Under the pieces are notes generated by a model. It was not told the origin of the DNA and ran no database searches. It saw nothing but the letters and a program-made list of their open reading frames with translations. From positions 1 through 64,000 of the forward strand of contig JAEYOK010000028.1 in the NCBI GenBank assembly GCA_023411795.1: DNA of 64,000 bases. Direction: 5' to 3'. The position numbers and the translations under genes were made by a program. How positions within the stretch are numbered: the stretch's first letter is position 1; every line of letters starts with the position of its first letter. The DNA comes from Bacillota bacterium. GTDB lineage: Bacteria; Bacillota; Clostridia; DSM-8532. Shown here in pieces: positions 33,829-42,569 of the stretch.

Positions 33829-35466
33829 ATGCGGTCTATAAAGGTAGCCGTTATTGCAGCTCTGGTTTTAACTATGGCTCTGTCATCGGCATATAGCTCA
33901 AGTTATGTAACATTTGCAGAGACCTATTCACAGGGCCAGACAGAGGAAAAAGTGCTATTTAGTGGTGTTGTCAAGGAGAACAATCCATCTTTGGGTTATA
34001 TAACATTATACTTCGAGGATGGATCGGGGTCAGATTCTGATAAGTTTTCGGAATTGGTCACACTTAGAAGCTTTACCTACGGGTATGAGATGCCTGTTTT
34101 AAGAGACGGGTATTCAGTTGATGTTGATGATATCAAACCCGGAGATCGGGTTTATATAAAGCTGGATAATGAAGGATACATAGAAAAGATAAGCGCAAAA
34201 AGCTATTACAAGCCTATTTATGGTACTGTTTACTCTAAAAGACCAACCGGTATGGTATTAAAAAAAGATGATGGTACTTATGTCTATTACACTATTTCCG
34301 AATCAGTCCCTGTCTATAAGAATAACAGACCCTACCGATTTTCAGATGTTCTGGCCGGAGATAAAATAAGGGTAATGGTTCAAACTGACGGTGATAATAT
34401 TGATATTGCAGCAATTGATATTGAGAGTATAACCAAGCCTATAACCGGAATTTACCGCGGAAATGTGGAATTCTTTGATTTGCTGCATTATTCCCTTGCC
34501 GTTTCAGGAGTTCAGGAATTTGTAAATGGTCGGTGGGAAAGCACATCCACAATAGGACTTCGGAGCTTTGAATACAGTAAAGAATACAAGACTTTACCGC
34601 CAAAACGCCTTTCCGGCACCGTCTACCTAGCCACACAAAAGGGATACGATGGTAAGGATAAGATTGTCTATGCTTCCTTCAGAAGCGTACCCAATTATGA
34701 GAAAACATTAAATGATAATCTATTAAGCATTACAGATCTAAATGGTCTTGAGCTTGAAAACACATCACAAATCATCAACTATGATAAGAACACTATAGCT
34801 GTAAAGGATGGACGTTTGGTCGATGTAAGTGCACTAAACACCCTTGATCCCTTAAAAGTCTCAATGGAAAAATCTCTATATGAAAACGAATATATTGCCA
34901 ATGTTATAGTTTCAGACTCGAACATTGACAGTGGAGTGATTGTTTACAGAGGGCGTATTAAGAGCGTAGATCCTCTGAAAAGCGTAACCCTTGAATCATT
35001 CGCTGAGCTAAATGGAGTTTCATGGAGTTTTACCAATACACCGAAAACATTTGATATAGACCTGGCATCAGGCAGGCTTATAGAAGATGATGGTATTGGT
35101 AATCTGAGAAACTTGAATTCAGGTTATGTAAACAAAAGCGTCTATATAGTAGCAGAAGGCACCAAGATTAAGTTAATGAGCACAGCTCCATACGCTGACA
35201 GCCCTGCTGCTGGACGAGTGGTGAATATAAATGACAGCCAGTCCGAAGAGGGTAGCGGAGTCATTAAACTAAAGGAAGCCAGGGTTTATAACAATCAAAC
35301 CTATTTGTGGAGAGAGAGCCCCAATTTAGACTTGACTGTACCTGTTAATGCTATAGTTATAAAAAGGGGAGAAATCGGGGATATTTCCTTAATTAAACCA
35401 GGCGATGAAATTAGGGTTGTACGACACAGTCAAAGTAATGAAGGAATACTGATTTTCTGCCAATAG
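33829..35466 (+). CDS. Exported protein with repeated OB-like segments, unknown function
   Basis: A 545-residue secreted protein whose ATG at 33829 follows TTGGAGGC. A signal peptide ends near residue 30 (AYSSSYVTFAE). I do not recognise a named family. It carries at least three copies of a short beta motif: DIKPGDRVYIKLDNEGYIEKI, VLAGDKIRVMVQTDGDNIDI and LIKPGDEIRVVRHSQSNEGI, as in DUF5666-like OB-fold repeats. It is the first gene of a four-gene operon with an SLH protein, an S41 protease and an anchored protein, so an envelope or S-layer role is inferred. Confidence 0.72.
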   Translation: MRSIKVAVIAALVLTMALSSAYSSSYVTFAETYSQGQTEEKVLFSGVVKENNPSLGYITLYFEDGSGSDSDKFSELVTLRSFTYGYEMPVLRDGYSVDVDDIKPGDRVYIKLDNEGYIEKISAKSYYKPIYGTVYSKRPTGMVLKKDDGTYVYYTISESVPVYKNNRPYRFSDVLAGDKIRVMVQTDGDNIDIAAIDIESITKPITGIYRGNVEFFDLLHYSLAVSGVQEFVNGRWESTSTIGLRSFEYSKEYKTLPPKRLSGTVYLATQKGYDGKDKIVYASFRSVPNYEKTLNDNLLSITDLNGLELENTSQIINYDKNTIAVKDGRLVDVSALNTLDPLKVSMEKSLYENEYIANVIVSDSNIDSGVIVYRGRIKSVDPLKSVTLESFAELNGVSWSFTNTPKTFDIDLASGRLIEDDGIGNLRNLNSGYVNKSVYIVAEGTKIKLMSTAPYADSPAAGRVVNINDSQSEEGSGVIKLKEARVYNNQTYLWRESPNLDLTVPVNAIVIKRGEIGDISLIKPGDEIRVVRHSQSNEGILIFCQ

Positions 35467-35484
35467 AGTTTTTGGAGGTTTAAC

Positions 35485-37020
35485 ATGAGGAAGATTTTTA
35501 TAAAAATATTGACATTTATAGTATCAGCAGCAATTGTTATGACCCCTATTAACGCTGTCGCTGTGGAAGGATCGATGGGGTATGAAGGAGGTATCTCGGT
35601 AGAGGATACCATTAAAAAAGGTGAATACATATATTCAGAGATGCTTTTTATAACAGGAGTGCCCATTAAGCTTACAGGAGATCTGACAATAAAAAAGACA
35701 GATAAGAATGATGTGGTTACTTCAACATATACATACAAACTGGAGAACAAAGGAAAGAATATCACACTAAACAGGGTAGTAATTTACGTAACTACAAGGG
35801 AGGTAAAACCTAACGGTCAGGTGACCGAGACAACCAAGCTTAGCAGGGTTCCGACAGAAGTAATCAACATCAGCGGAACAACATACCGTCTAAACAGCGC
35901 AAGCTATACCCAGTCAATGATTACCGACCCAAAAGCCGCAATAAAATATCATACCGGAGAATTTTCTGAAAAGAAGGTTTACTCTATAGGAACAGGGACA
36001 GCAAATTCAGATACTGTCACTGTAACGATTTCAGGCAGGACATATGCCTATGATCAATATTGGAGCAGCGCAGAAACCCAGAAGCTGAATATAATGGTCG
36101 AATTCGATAAGACGAGTGGAGAATCTCAATCAAAATGGGGCGGTTCGGCTGAGGTTATTGTTTCAAGTGCGACACGAAGGCAGATTGACTACGCTGAAAA
36201 TGAACCATACCAGATTAGCTTTGAGGGCGGATATGTGCAAAAAAGCTGGAAAGAATCCACCTTGGATTATATTGCAAGATTCCCTGAATTTGACAAAAAC
36301 GGACTTCCTACCGATTATGTAAAGACTTATAGTGAAACCGGCAGCCTTTCTACTCCTATTGAGCTAACTAGGTTGATGGTTCCTAATATTAAGCATCTGA
36401 ATGGTTTCTGGGCAGAAGAACCCATAAGTATATTATTTGGCCTTGAAATAATCCCCGGGACAGGTGAAACTTATAAGACAGGGAAATACTTAACACGAAG
36501 AGAGTTTGTGGCAATGCTCATTAATGCAATAAATGAGATACCGGTAGATCCTGATGTCAGGACCACAACTTCTACAGCCAGAAAAACTTCAAGTAAAAAA
36601 GCTCCTGAAATATCACCTTTCAAGGATATTGGACCGGGAGACCTTTATTATGATGAAATAAAAACAGCATATCAAAAAGGGATTACCAACGGTAACGGAA
36701 ATGGAAAGTTCGGTCCCAATGAATACATAACAAAGGCAGAGGCCATCAAAATGATTGTTTCAGCTCTCGGCCTTGAAAACCTGGCGCCATATCCCTCAAC
36801 ACCGACACCGTTTACAGATAATGATATTATTCCGGCTTATGCTCGAAATGCGGTTACGGTTGCCAACACACTTGGTATTATAGAGCCTGATCAGAGAGGA
36901 GCTTTCAATCCTAACAACAGGCTCACCAATGAAGATACGGCGGTATTGATATATGACCTTATCAACTATATGGGTGATGAGATAATAAAGGATTATAGAG
37001 ATAGGATAATGGAATTCTGA
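35485..37020 (+). CDS. S-layer homology (SLH) domain surface protein
   Basis: A 511-residue secreted protein. A signal peptide (IFIKILTFIVSAAIVMTPINAVA) is followed by a beta-rich region of about 310 residues and, after a Ser/Thr/Lys-rich linker, SLH repeats in the last ~190 residues: the clearest are PFKDIGPGDLYYDEIKTA...GITNGNGNGKFGPNEYITKAEA and AVTVANTLGIIEPDQRGAFNPNN with LTNEDTAVLIYDLI. SLH domains bind pyruvylated wall polymers and hold proteins to the surface. The ribosome site TTGGAGG is well placed and the gene follows its neighbour by 18 bases. Confidence 0.92.
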   Translation: MRKIFIKILTFIVSAAIVMTPINAVAVEGSMGYEGGISVEDTIKKGEYIYSEMLFITGVPIKLTGDLTIKKTDKNDVVTSTYTYKLENKGKNITLNRVVIYVTTREVKPNGQVTETTKLSRVPTEVINISGTTYRLNSASYTQSMITDPKAAIKYHTGEFSEKKVYSIGTGTANSDTVTVTISGRTYAYDQYWSSAETQKLNIMVEFDKTSGESQSKWGGSAEVIVSSATRRQIDYAENEPYQISFEGGYVQKSWKESTLDYIARFPEFDKNGLPTDYVKTYSETGSLSTPIELTRLMVPNIKHLNGFWAEEPISILFGLEIIPGTGETYKTGKYLTRREFVAMLINAINEIPVDPDVRTTTSTARKTSSKKAPEISPFKDIGPGDLYYDEIKTAYQKGITNGNGNGKFGPNEYITKAEAIKMIVSALGLENLAPYPSTPTPFTDNDIIPAYARNAVTVANTLGIIEPDQRGAFNPNNRLTNEDTAVLIYDLINYMGDEIIKDYRDRIMEF

Positions 37021-37040
37021 GCAGGGAGATAAGGGTTAGT

Positions 37041-38516
37041 ATGAAAAAATTTAAAAAGGTTATAAGCCTAATTTTGGTTATTTGTTTTATTTACACCGCA
37101 GCCCCGGTTGCTAATGCACGGCAATATGATTCATACCTTGGTTCAATGCTGGAATTCATGACTGAAATGTACTATGAGGGCTTCACCGACGAAGAAGGTC
37201 TTATGGTAGCATTAAGAGGTATGTTTTCAGGCCTTGATGATTATTCAGGTTTCTATGACAGAGAAGAAATGGCTGCCTGGTACACAAGTCTTGAAAATAA
37301 TTATGTAGGAATCGGTGCGGTGCTTGAAAACAATGCCGAGGGTATTAAGATAGTAGAGGTATATAAGGATTCACCGGCTGAAAAGGCTGGCCTTTATCAG
37401 GAGGATATAATCACAGCCGTTAATGGAGTCGACATTGTGGGGAAAGACAGCGCGACTGTTGCCGGTATGATAAAGGGGGAAGAGGGAACAACAGTAAAGC
37501 TTACCATTAAGCGAGGAAATGCCATTCTTAACTTCTCCATAGTCCGTGCTACCGTTATTCGAAAAACGGTATATCACAGAATTGAAGGCAAAATCGGTTA
37601 TATTAGAATTTATAGCTTTAGTGATGGAACGTCTGTTGAGTTTAGACAGGCAATGGATGAAATAGACAAAAACAATATTCGCAAGATCATTATTGACTTA
37701 AGAGGTAACTCGGGAGGATATGTAGATGAAGCTGTAAATATTGCAAATGAGCTTATTCCTAAAGGTATTATAACAACTCTGGATTATAAATCCGAAGCAT
37801 TTTCTGACCAGGTGTTTTATTCTGATGGAAAGCATCCTGAGTACATTATTGCAGCCCTCGTTGATGAAAACACAGCAAGCGCATCAGAAATTCTGGCAGG
37901 TGCGCTGGAGGATTCGGGCCGCGGGTTTCTAGTCGGACAGAAAACATTTGGCAAGGGAGTTTTTCAGAATATGTTTTCCATTCTTACTCCCGAAGCTTAT
38001 AATAAGTATGGCGAATTATATGGCGATGAGTATGTATCACAGATAGAATGGGCCAGCTACTACGGTGTATATCCAAAAACGGATGAAATATTGGGTGCTG
38101 TAAAGATTACCACAGGCTACTATTTAACTCCTAAAGGTAGATATATTCAAGGAAAGGGAATAGAACCTGTGGCTGTTGTAGATAATCCCATTGATTTAAA
38201 CGGAATAGTGCTGTCCGGGGTTAACCCCATTAAAGGAACAGGGCAGATTACCCTGAAAGCCTTTAATGATGAAGTCTATAATGCAGAACAGATATTAGTA
38301 GCGGCAGGATACTTGAAAGCTAATGCGGACAGACTCTATGATGAAAATACATTTGAGGCTGTTAAGAGGTATCAGGCTGATAAAAAGCTTCCTTCGACGG
38401 GTATAATCGATGGAAAGACAAGAGAGAAGCTTAACGAAACTCTGTACGAGATGAGAAAAAATAACGATAAGCAATATACCAAGGCTGTGGAACTATTAAA
38501 CTTGTTCAGAGATTAA
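37041..38516 (+). CDS. S41 (CtpA) family secreted protease with peptidoglycan-binding tail
   Basis: A 491-residue protease: signal peptide, a short helical region, a PDZ domain (VGIGAVLENNAEGIKIVEV...SPAEKAGLYQEDIITAVNG), the S41 catalytic core with Ser-Lys dyad in NTASASEILAGAL and GQKTFGKG, and a C-terminal peptidoglycan-binding domain 1 (ILVAAGYL...FEAVKRYQ). This tail is seen in clostridial and bacillar CtpA-like proteases that cleave envelope or pro-sigma-factor control proteins. It lies 20 bases after the SLH gene, so it may process neighbours' products. Confidence 0.92.
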   Translation: MKKFKKVISLILVICFIYTAAPVANARQYDSYLGSMLEFMTEMYYEGFTDEEGLMVALRGMFSGLDDYSGFYDREEMAAWYTSLENNYVGIGAVLENNAEGIKIVEVYKDSPAEKAGLYQEDIITAVNGVDIVGKDSATVAGMIKGEEGTTVKLTIKRGNAILNFSIVRATVIRKTVYHRIEGKIGYIRIYSFSDGTSVEFRQAMDEIDKNNIRKIIIDLRGNSGGYVDEAVNIANELIPKGIITTLDYKSEAFSDQVFYSDGKHPEYIIAALVDENTASASEILAGALEDSGRGFLVGQKTFGKGVFQNMFSILTPEAYNKYGELYGDEYVSQIEWASYYGVYPKTDEILGAVKITTGYYLTPKGRYIQGKGIEPVAVVDNPIDLNGIVLSGVNPIKGTGQITLKAFNDEVYNAEQILVAAGYLKANADRLYDENTFEAVKRYQADKKLPSTGIIDGKTREKLNETLYEMRKNNDKQYTKAVELLNLFRD

Positions 38517-38565
38517 AGAACAGATATAGTATTTAATGGTTCCCCAAAAGGAGAAATACTATCTA

Positions 38566-39792
38566 ATGAGTCCGGAAAAAGAAAAAAAATCAAAGGGCTT
38601 CAGCTTTATAAAGCTAGCCCTCTTTCTATTAATATTGTTAGTTGTATCAGGAGTAGTTCTTTACTCATTTTTGGATATTAACCCATTTGATGTGATATCT
38701 GATGGTATCACGGGAATATATGACCAAATTTTTAACGTAAATACAGAAGATCTAAAGGAAACAGTTAAAAATATACTCAGTATAGATATTAATGAAAAAC
38801 CGGATTATACTTCTCTATCTAATGATTTGGTGGTAGCAACCATAAGCTCCATAAGGATTATTGATTCTGAGGGCTTAGAAAAAGGTTATATACCGGTAAA
38901 TCTTAAAAAACCATTTGTTCAGTCATATGAAGATAACGTTCTTGTCGCCGATATTGAAGGGCGATATTTTGCACTGATTAATAACGGTAGAATAGCATGG
39001 GAAAAAAATATTGATGAAGATATAATAAACGCAAGCATTTCAGATGTTTGGGTGGTTCTGATAACTGAGAGTAAGCAATCGGGGTATAAAAGAACAATTC
39101 GCGCTTATTCAAAGGACGGACAAGAGATTTCCTTAAGAAATGTATCAAATTATTATCCATTTATGGCAGCGAATTATCCCGGATATAATCAAGCATGCTT
39201 TGTAGTAAGCAGTGTTGAGGTATCCGGACTTGAATCCAACGGGCTGTTTGAATTCTTAGATCTGGCCATGAATCAAAAGGCAAGTATAAAAGGAGTCAAA
39301 GAAATCTATGCCAAAGGATTCCCTTTAAACAAGGGGAGCTTGTTTGTTTATGGTGAACACAGCTTAATGGCAATAGACAATTTATATAATACTATCTGGC
39401 AGGAAAAACCGGAAAGATTTACCGTAACAGCTGCTAATGTAATTGATAAGAAGTTTCCTGTAGCCGCTCTTCTTGATAGCGATATTTTATCAAGGGAAAG
39501 ACGAAATGAGACTATAATGAGGATTTATAACAATAATGGGACAGAAAAGACAAGTTTTACTATAGCGGGTAAAGTGACCGGGATATCTGTAAAGGATAAA
39601 ACTGCGGCTATTATAGCCGAATCGGAAGTGTTTTTTATTAATCAGGACGGAACCATTATGGATCAATATACAGCGAAATCAGATGTGACGGGTGTATATC
39701 TGACTAAGAATGACACTGCATACGTAGTTACTGCAGATACCGTAACCAGGGTTAAAGTAAAAGTGGACCATAAATTTCTGGGGATATTTTAA
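38566..39792 (+). CDS. Membrane-anchored beta-propeller-like protein, DUF5711-like
   Basis: A 408-residue protein with a short basic cytoplasmic head, one membrane span (FIKLALFLLILLVVSGVVLYSF) and a large extracytoplasmic part of repeated beta segments (for example VVATISSIRIIDSEG, VLVADIEGRYFALINNG, AIDNLYNTIWQEKP) as in DUF5711 propeller-like proteins; family is by pattern only. The ATG at 38566 has AAGGAG 12 bases upstream; an ATG at 38536 lacks one. Last gene of the envelope operon, 49 bases after the protease. Confidence 0.7.
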   Translation: MSPEKEKKSKGFSFIKLALFLLILLVVSGVVLYSFLDINPFDVISDGITGIYDQIFNVNTEDLKETVKNILSIDINEKPDYTSLSNDLVVATISSIRIIDSEGLEKGYIPVNLKKPFVQSYEDNVLVADIEGRYFALINNGRIAWEKNIDEDIINASISDVWVVLITESKQSGYKRTIRAYSKDGQEISLRNVSNYYPFMAANYPGYNQACFVVSSVEVSGLESNGLFEFLDLAMNQKASIKGVKEIYAKGFPLNKGSLFVYGEHSLMAIDNLYNTIWQEKPERFTVTAANVIDKKFPVAALLDSDILSRERRNETIMRIYNNNGTEKTSFTIAGKVTGISVKDKTAAIIAESEVFFINQDGTIMDQYTAKSDVTGVYLTKNDTAYVVTADTVTRVKVKVDHKFLGIF

Positions 39793-39829
39793 TATCGATA
39801 CCTTACGGGATAAACCATACATCCACAAT

Positions 39830-42250
39830 CTATTCATCAATGCCCCAAAAACGGTTAATATACTCTTTCATATCCATACCTTGCGATGTTCTGGGGATAG
39901 GATGCCATTCCTGTGGCAGTAAATCGATATATTCGGTAGTTGCAAACCTAGAATCAATTAGTAGCAGGGCACCCCGGTCGGTTTCAGCTCTTATGAGCCT
40001 TCCCGATGCCTGAAGAACCTTGTTCAGCCCCGGATAAGTGTATGCATAGGTGAACCCCGCACCGTTCTTTTGTTGATAATATTCTCGAATAATCTCAAGC
40101 TCCGGTGAAACCTGTGGCAGGCCAACACCGACTATTATTACACCGGTAAGCTTGTTCCCTGTTAAATCAATACCCTCACCGAACACACCGCCCATAACAC
40201 AAAAGGCTATTCTATAAGCATCCCCATAACCATCGAACTTTTTAAGAAAAGCATCTCTTGAGGGCTCGTCCATCTCCCTATCCTGACATAGAATGTCAAA
40301 ACCGTCTCCTAAACACTTGAATTTTTCTAAAACATCAAACAAATATTTATAAGATGGGAAAAAGACCATGACATTGCCTTTATGAGAGACTGACCACTCA
40401 TATATGGCTTTTGCAGTCGCTTCCATAAATTGAGCACGGTGTCGGAAGCGGGTTTCAATCTTATCCTCATTAAAAACAAGAAGATTTTCGCGGGGAAACG
40501 GCGAAGGAAGTTTTAGTGTTACATCTTCCTGCCTTCCACCTAATATATTTTTAAAATACCATAAGGGTGACAAGGTAGCTGAAAACAGTACGGTAGTTCT
40601 GGCAGCCGACATATTTTTATTTAGCATATGGCTTGGATCAAGGCACAGTAGTTTTATATTAAACCCAGTCTTTGTTCCTGTTGTAAGGGTGCGGTATTGT
40701 TCAGAATATAATTCCAATATATTTTTAAAATGTAATATATCAAAGAAGAAAGTTACCAGCTTGTCATTGTAAGGTTTTTCATCTCTTTCTGATATAATCC
40801 AATTTTCTGTTTCAGTAATAAAGCTTTCTAGAGGCGACTTTAGACACATGGGGGCATCAATAAAAGTATTATATTTACTACCCCCTGATTCTAAATATAG
40901 CTCTCCTATTTGTTTTTCAAATGCAGAAATAGCTTTTTTCATTTTTTTTATTTCGTTATTTATGTGAGGCAAATCTTTTTTTATTTCTTTTGATAAATCA
41001 GAGAGTTCTTTTACTCTTAACTCTGATGAATACATTTCTCTGGCGCGATCAAAAAGGTTGTGAGCTTCGTCTACCATAATAAGGTATTCTTCACGGCCCT
41101 TCTGTTCAAAGAATCTGCGCAGATATACTCTGGGATCAAATATATAATTATAGTCACATATTATAAGATCGCAGCTAAGGGCAAGGTCGAGACTTAGTTC
41201 AAAAGGGCAGATGGTGTTTCTAAGCCCAGCTGAACTTATAACTTCTCTGGGAAAAAAATCATGCTTCTTTAATAATTCCTTGATTATTTTTCTTGAGCGT
41301 GAAATATATCCCATAATAAATGGACATTTGTCCGGGCTGCAATTTTTTACTTCATTAAGACATAATTTATCTTTAGCAGTCAAGGTCAGTACTTTAAGCC
41401 GTAAACCTTGCTCTGCCATGAGCTTATATGCGTTTTCGGCTATGCCTCTTGTTGTTGTTTTCGCAGTAGCATAGAAAAGTCTGTCCAGCTTTCCCTCACC
41501 GAGAGCTTTTATAGCAGGGTAAAGTACCCCCATAGTTTTTCCTATACCGGTTGGGGCTTGGGCAAAAAGCCTTTTACGATCTTCTATACATTTATAAGTA
41601 TTAAAAGCAAGTAATTTTTGACCTTTCCTGTAGGAAGGGTAAGGAAAATTAAGTGTGTTTATTGAAAAATTTCTTAAATGCTTCCATTTCCTTTGAGAAA
41701 GAGACCAACTGATAAATGGATGGAGCAAAGTTTTAAAAAAACGGTGGAGCTTCACTTTGCTAAATGTTCGATCAAAGGATTTTTCTTCATTTTTTTCCAT
41801 GTCATAATAGGTAAGTCTGACAGTAATCTCGCTAATATCTTCGGATAATGCAAGAATGTAAGCATAACACTTGCATTGTGCCCAATGGGCCTCACTGAAA
41901 TTCTCACCTATCTCGGACAATGGGGTGGCGGAGGTCTTTATTTCCTGAACAATAACCCTATTATCATACTTCCATATGCCATCGGCTCTGCCGCTAACTT
42001 CCAAAATACAATCGCTGGTTTCAAAAGAATGGGTTAGATATACCTCAGAGGTGTAATTTCCTCCATCCCGGTTGATGGCTTGAAGCTGAGAATGAGCTAA
42101 TGTACCCTCGTGGGCCAGTTTATATGACGAGAAACTCCAGAGAGCATCATCTTTTACTGAAAAAGCGACGAGACTTCTAACTGAAGTTTTAAATATGGGA
42201 AGCTCGCTATTGTTTGGCTCGGTTGGGATATCTTTTGCTTTTCTTGTCAA
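39830..42250 (-). CDS. PD-(D/E)XK nuclease / XPD-DinG-type FeS helicase fusion
   Basis: About 806 residues. The N-terminal 190 residues look like a PD-(D/E)XK (Cas4/RecB-like) nuclease: SGRADGIWKYDNRVIVQEIKTS gives D...ExK, with AQCKCYAYILAL behind it. The helicase part has Walker A APTGIGKT, DEAH box MVDEAHNLF, four FeS-cluster cysteines (CLNEVKNCSPDKCPF and NTICPFE) and the C-terminal motifs GGVFGEGIDL and QASGRLIRAETDRG. I chose TTG at 42250, which has AAGGAG six bases away; a longer frame to 42352 runs through a repeat array and has no ribosome site. Predicted SOS-controlled DNA-repair helicase. Confidence 0.88.
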   Translation of the reverse strand: MTRKAKDIPTEPNNSELPIFKTSVRSLVAFSVKDDALWSFSSYKLAHEGTLAHSQLQAINRDGGNYTSEVYLTHSFETSDCILEVSGRADGIWKYDNRVIVQEIKTSATPLSEIGENFSEAHWAQCKCYAYILALSEDISEITVRLTYYDMEKNEEKSFDRTFSKVKLHRFFKTLLHPFISWSLSQRKWKHLRNFSINTLNFPYPSYRKGQKLLAFNTYKCIEDRKRLFAQAPTGIGKTMGVLYPAIKALGEGKLDRLFYATAKTTTRGIAENAYKLMAEQGLRLKVLTLTAKDKLCLNEVKNCSPDKCPFIMGYISRSRKIIKELLKKHDFFPREVISSAGLRNTICPFELSLDLALSCDLIICDYNYIFDPRVYLRRFFEQKGREEYLIMVDEAHNLFDRAREMYSSELRVKELSDLSKEIKKDLPHINNEIKKMKKAISAFEKQIGELYLESGGSKYNTFIDAPMCLKSPLESFITETENWIISERDEKPYNDKLVTFFFDILHFKNILELYSEQYRTLTTGTKTGFNIKLLCLDPSHMLNKNMSAARTTVLFSATLSPLWYFKNILGGRQEDVTLKLPSPFPRENLLVFNEDKIETRFRHRAQFMEATAKAIYEWSVSHKGNVMVFFPSYKYLFDVLEKFKCLGDGFDILCQDREMDEPSRDAFLKKFDGYGDAYRIAFCVMGGVFGEGIDLTGNKLTGVIIVGVGLPQVSPELEIIREYYQQKNGAGFTYAYTYPGLNKVLQASGRLIRAETDRGALLLIDSRFATTEYIDLLPQEWHPIPRTSQGMDMKEYINRFWGIDE

Positions 42251-42278
42251 AGGTTTCTCCTTCTTTGTTAATGTATGC

Positions 42279-42350
42279 ATAGTCCATAATGAACATACGT
42301 TCATAGAACGTATAGTCCATAATGAACATCCGTTCATAGAACGTATGTTC
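42279..42350 (-). promoter_or_regulatory. Array of LexA/SOS boxes in a 33-bp tandem repeat
   Basis: Two 33-bp copies (42279-42311, 42312-42344) carry the palindromes GAACATACGTTC (42291-42302) and GAACATCCGTTC (42324-42335); a third box GAACGTATGTTC (42339-42350) spans the end of copy two, and its counterpart in copy one is degenerate (GAACGTATAGTC, 42306-42317). All three good boxes fit the firmicute LexA consensus GAAC-N4-GTTC. They lie just upstream of the helicase gene, 29 to 100 bases from the TTG. Confidence 0.8.
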
Positions 42351-42455
42351 ATATATAGTTTAAATTAATTAGGATAATGGGTCAATAATTAACCCTAATT
42401 TTATAAAAATATATTATTCAGTATAAAATTCCAACATAAACCAGATTAAATTGTA

Positions 42456-42484
42456 TTGGATAATTTTAAAAAATGATATATAAT
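42456..42484 (+). promoter_or_regulatory. Promoter of the oligopeptide transporter operon
   Basis: TTGGAT (42456-42461), 17 bases, TATAAT (42479-42484), about 85 bases ahead of the substrate-binding protein start. Confidence 0.6.
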
Positions 42485-42569
42485 AAATTTTAACATGCAA
42501 ATTTTGTTTAACTATAATTTAAACAGACATATATTATAGTTTAAAAAAATAATTACAGGAGGAGATTTT

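Noticed and set aside
42279..42350. CRISPR-like short repeats
   Set aside because: Units are contiguous with no spacers and only two copies; explained as a promoter duplication.
42251..42352. N-terminal extension of the helicase (34 codons)
   Set aside because: It is a translation of the 33-bp SOS-box repeats, lacks a ribosome site and has no match to family members; TTG 42250 with AAGGAG is better.
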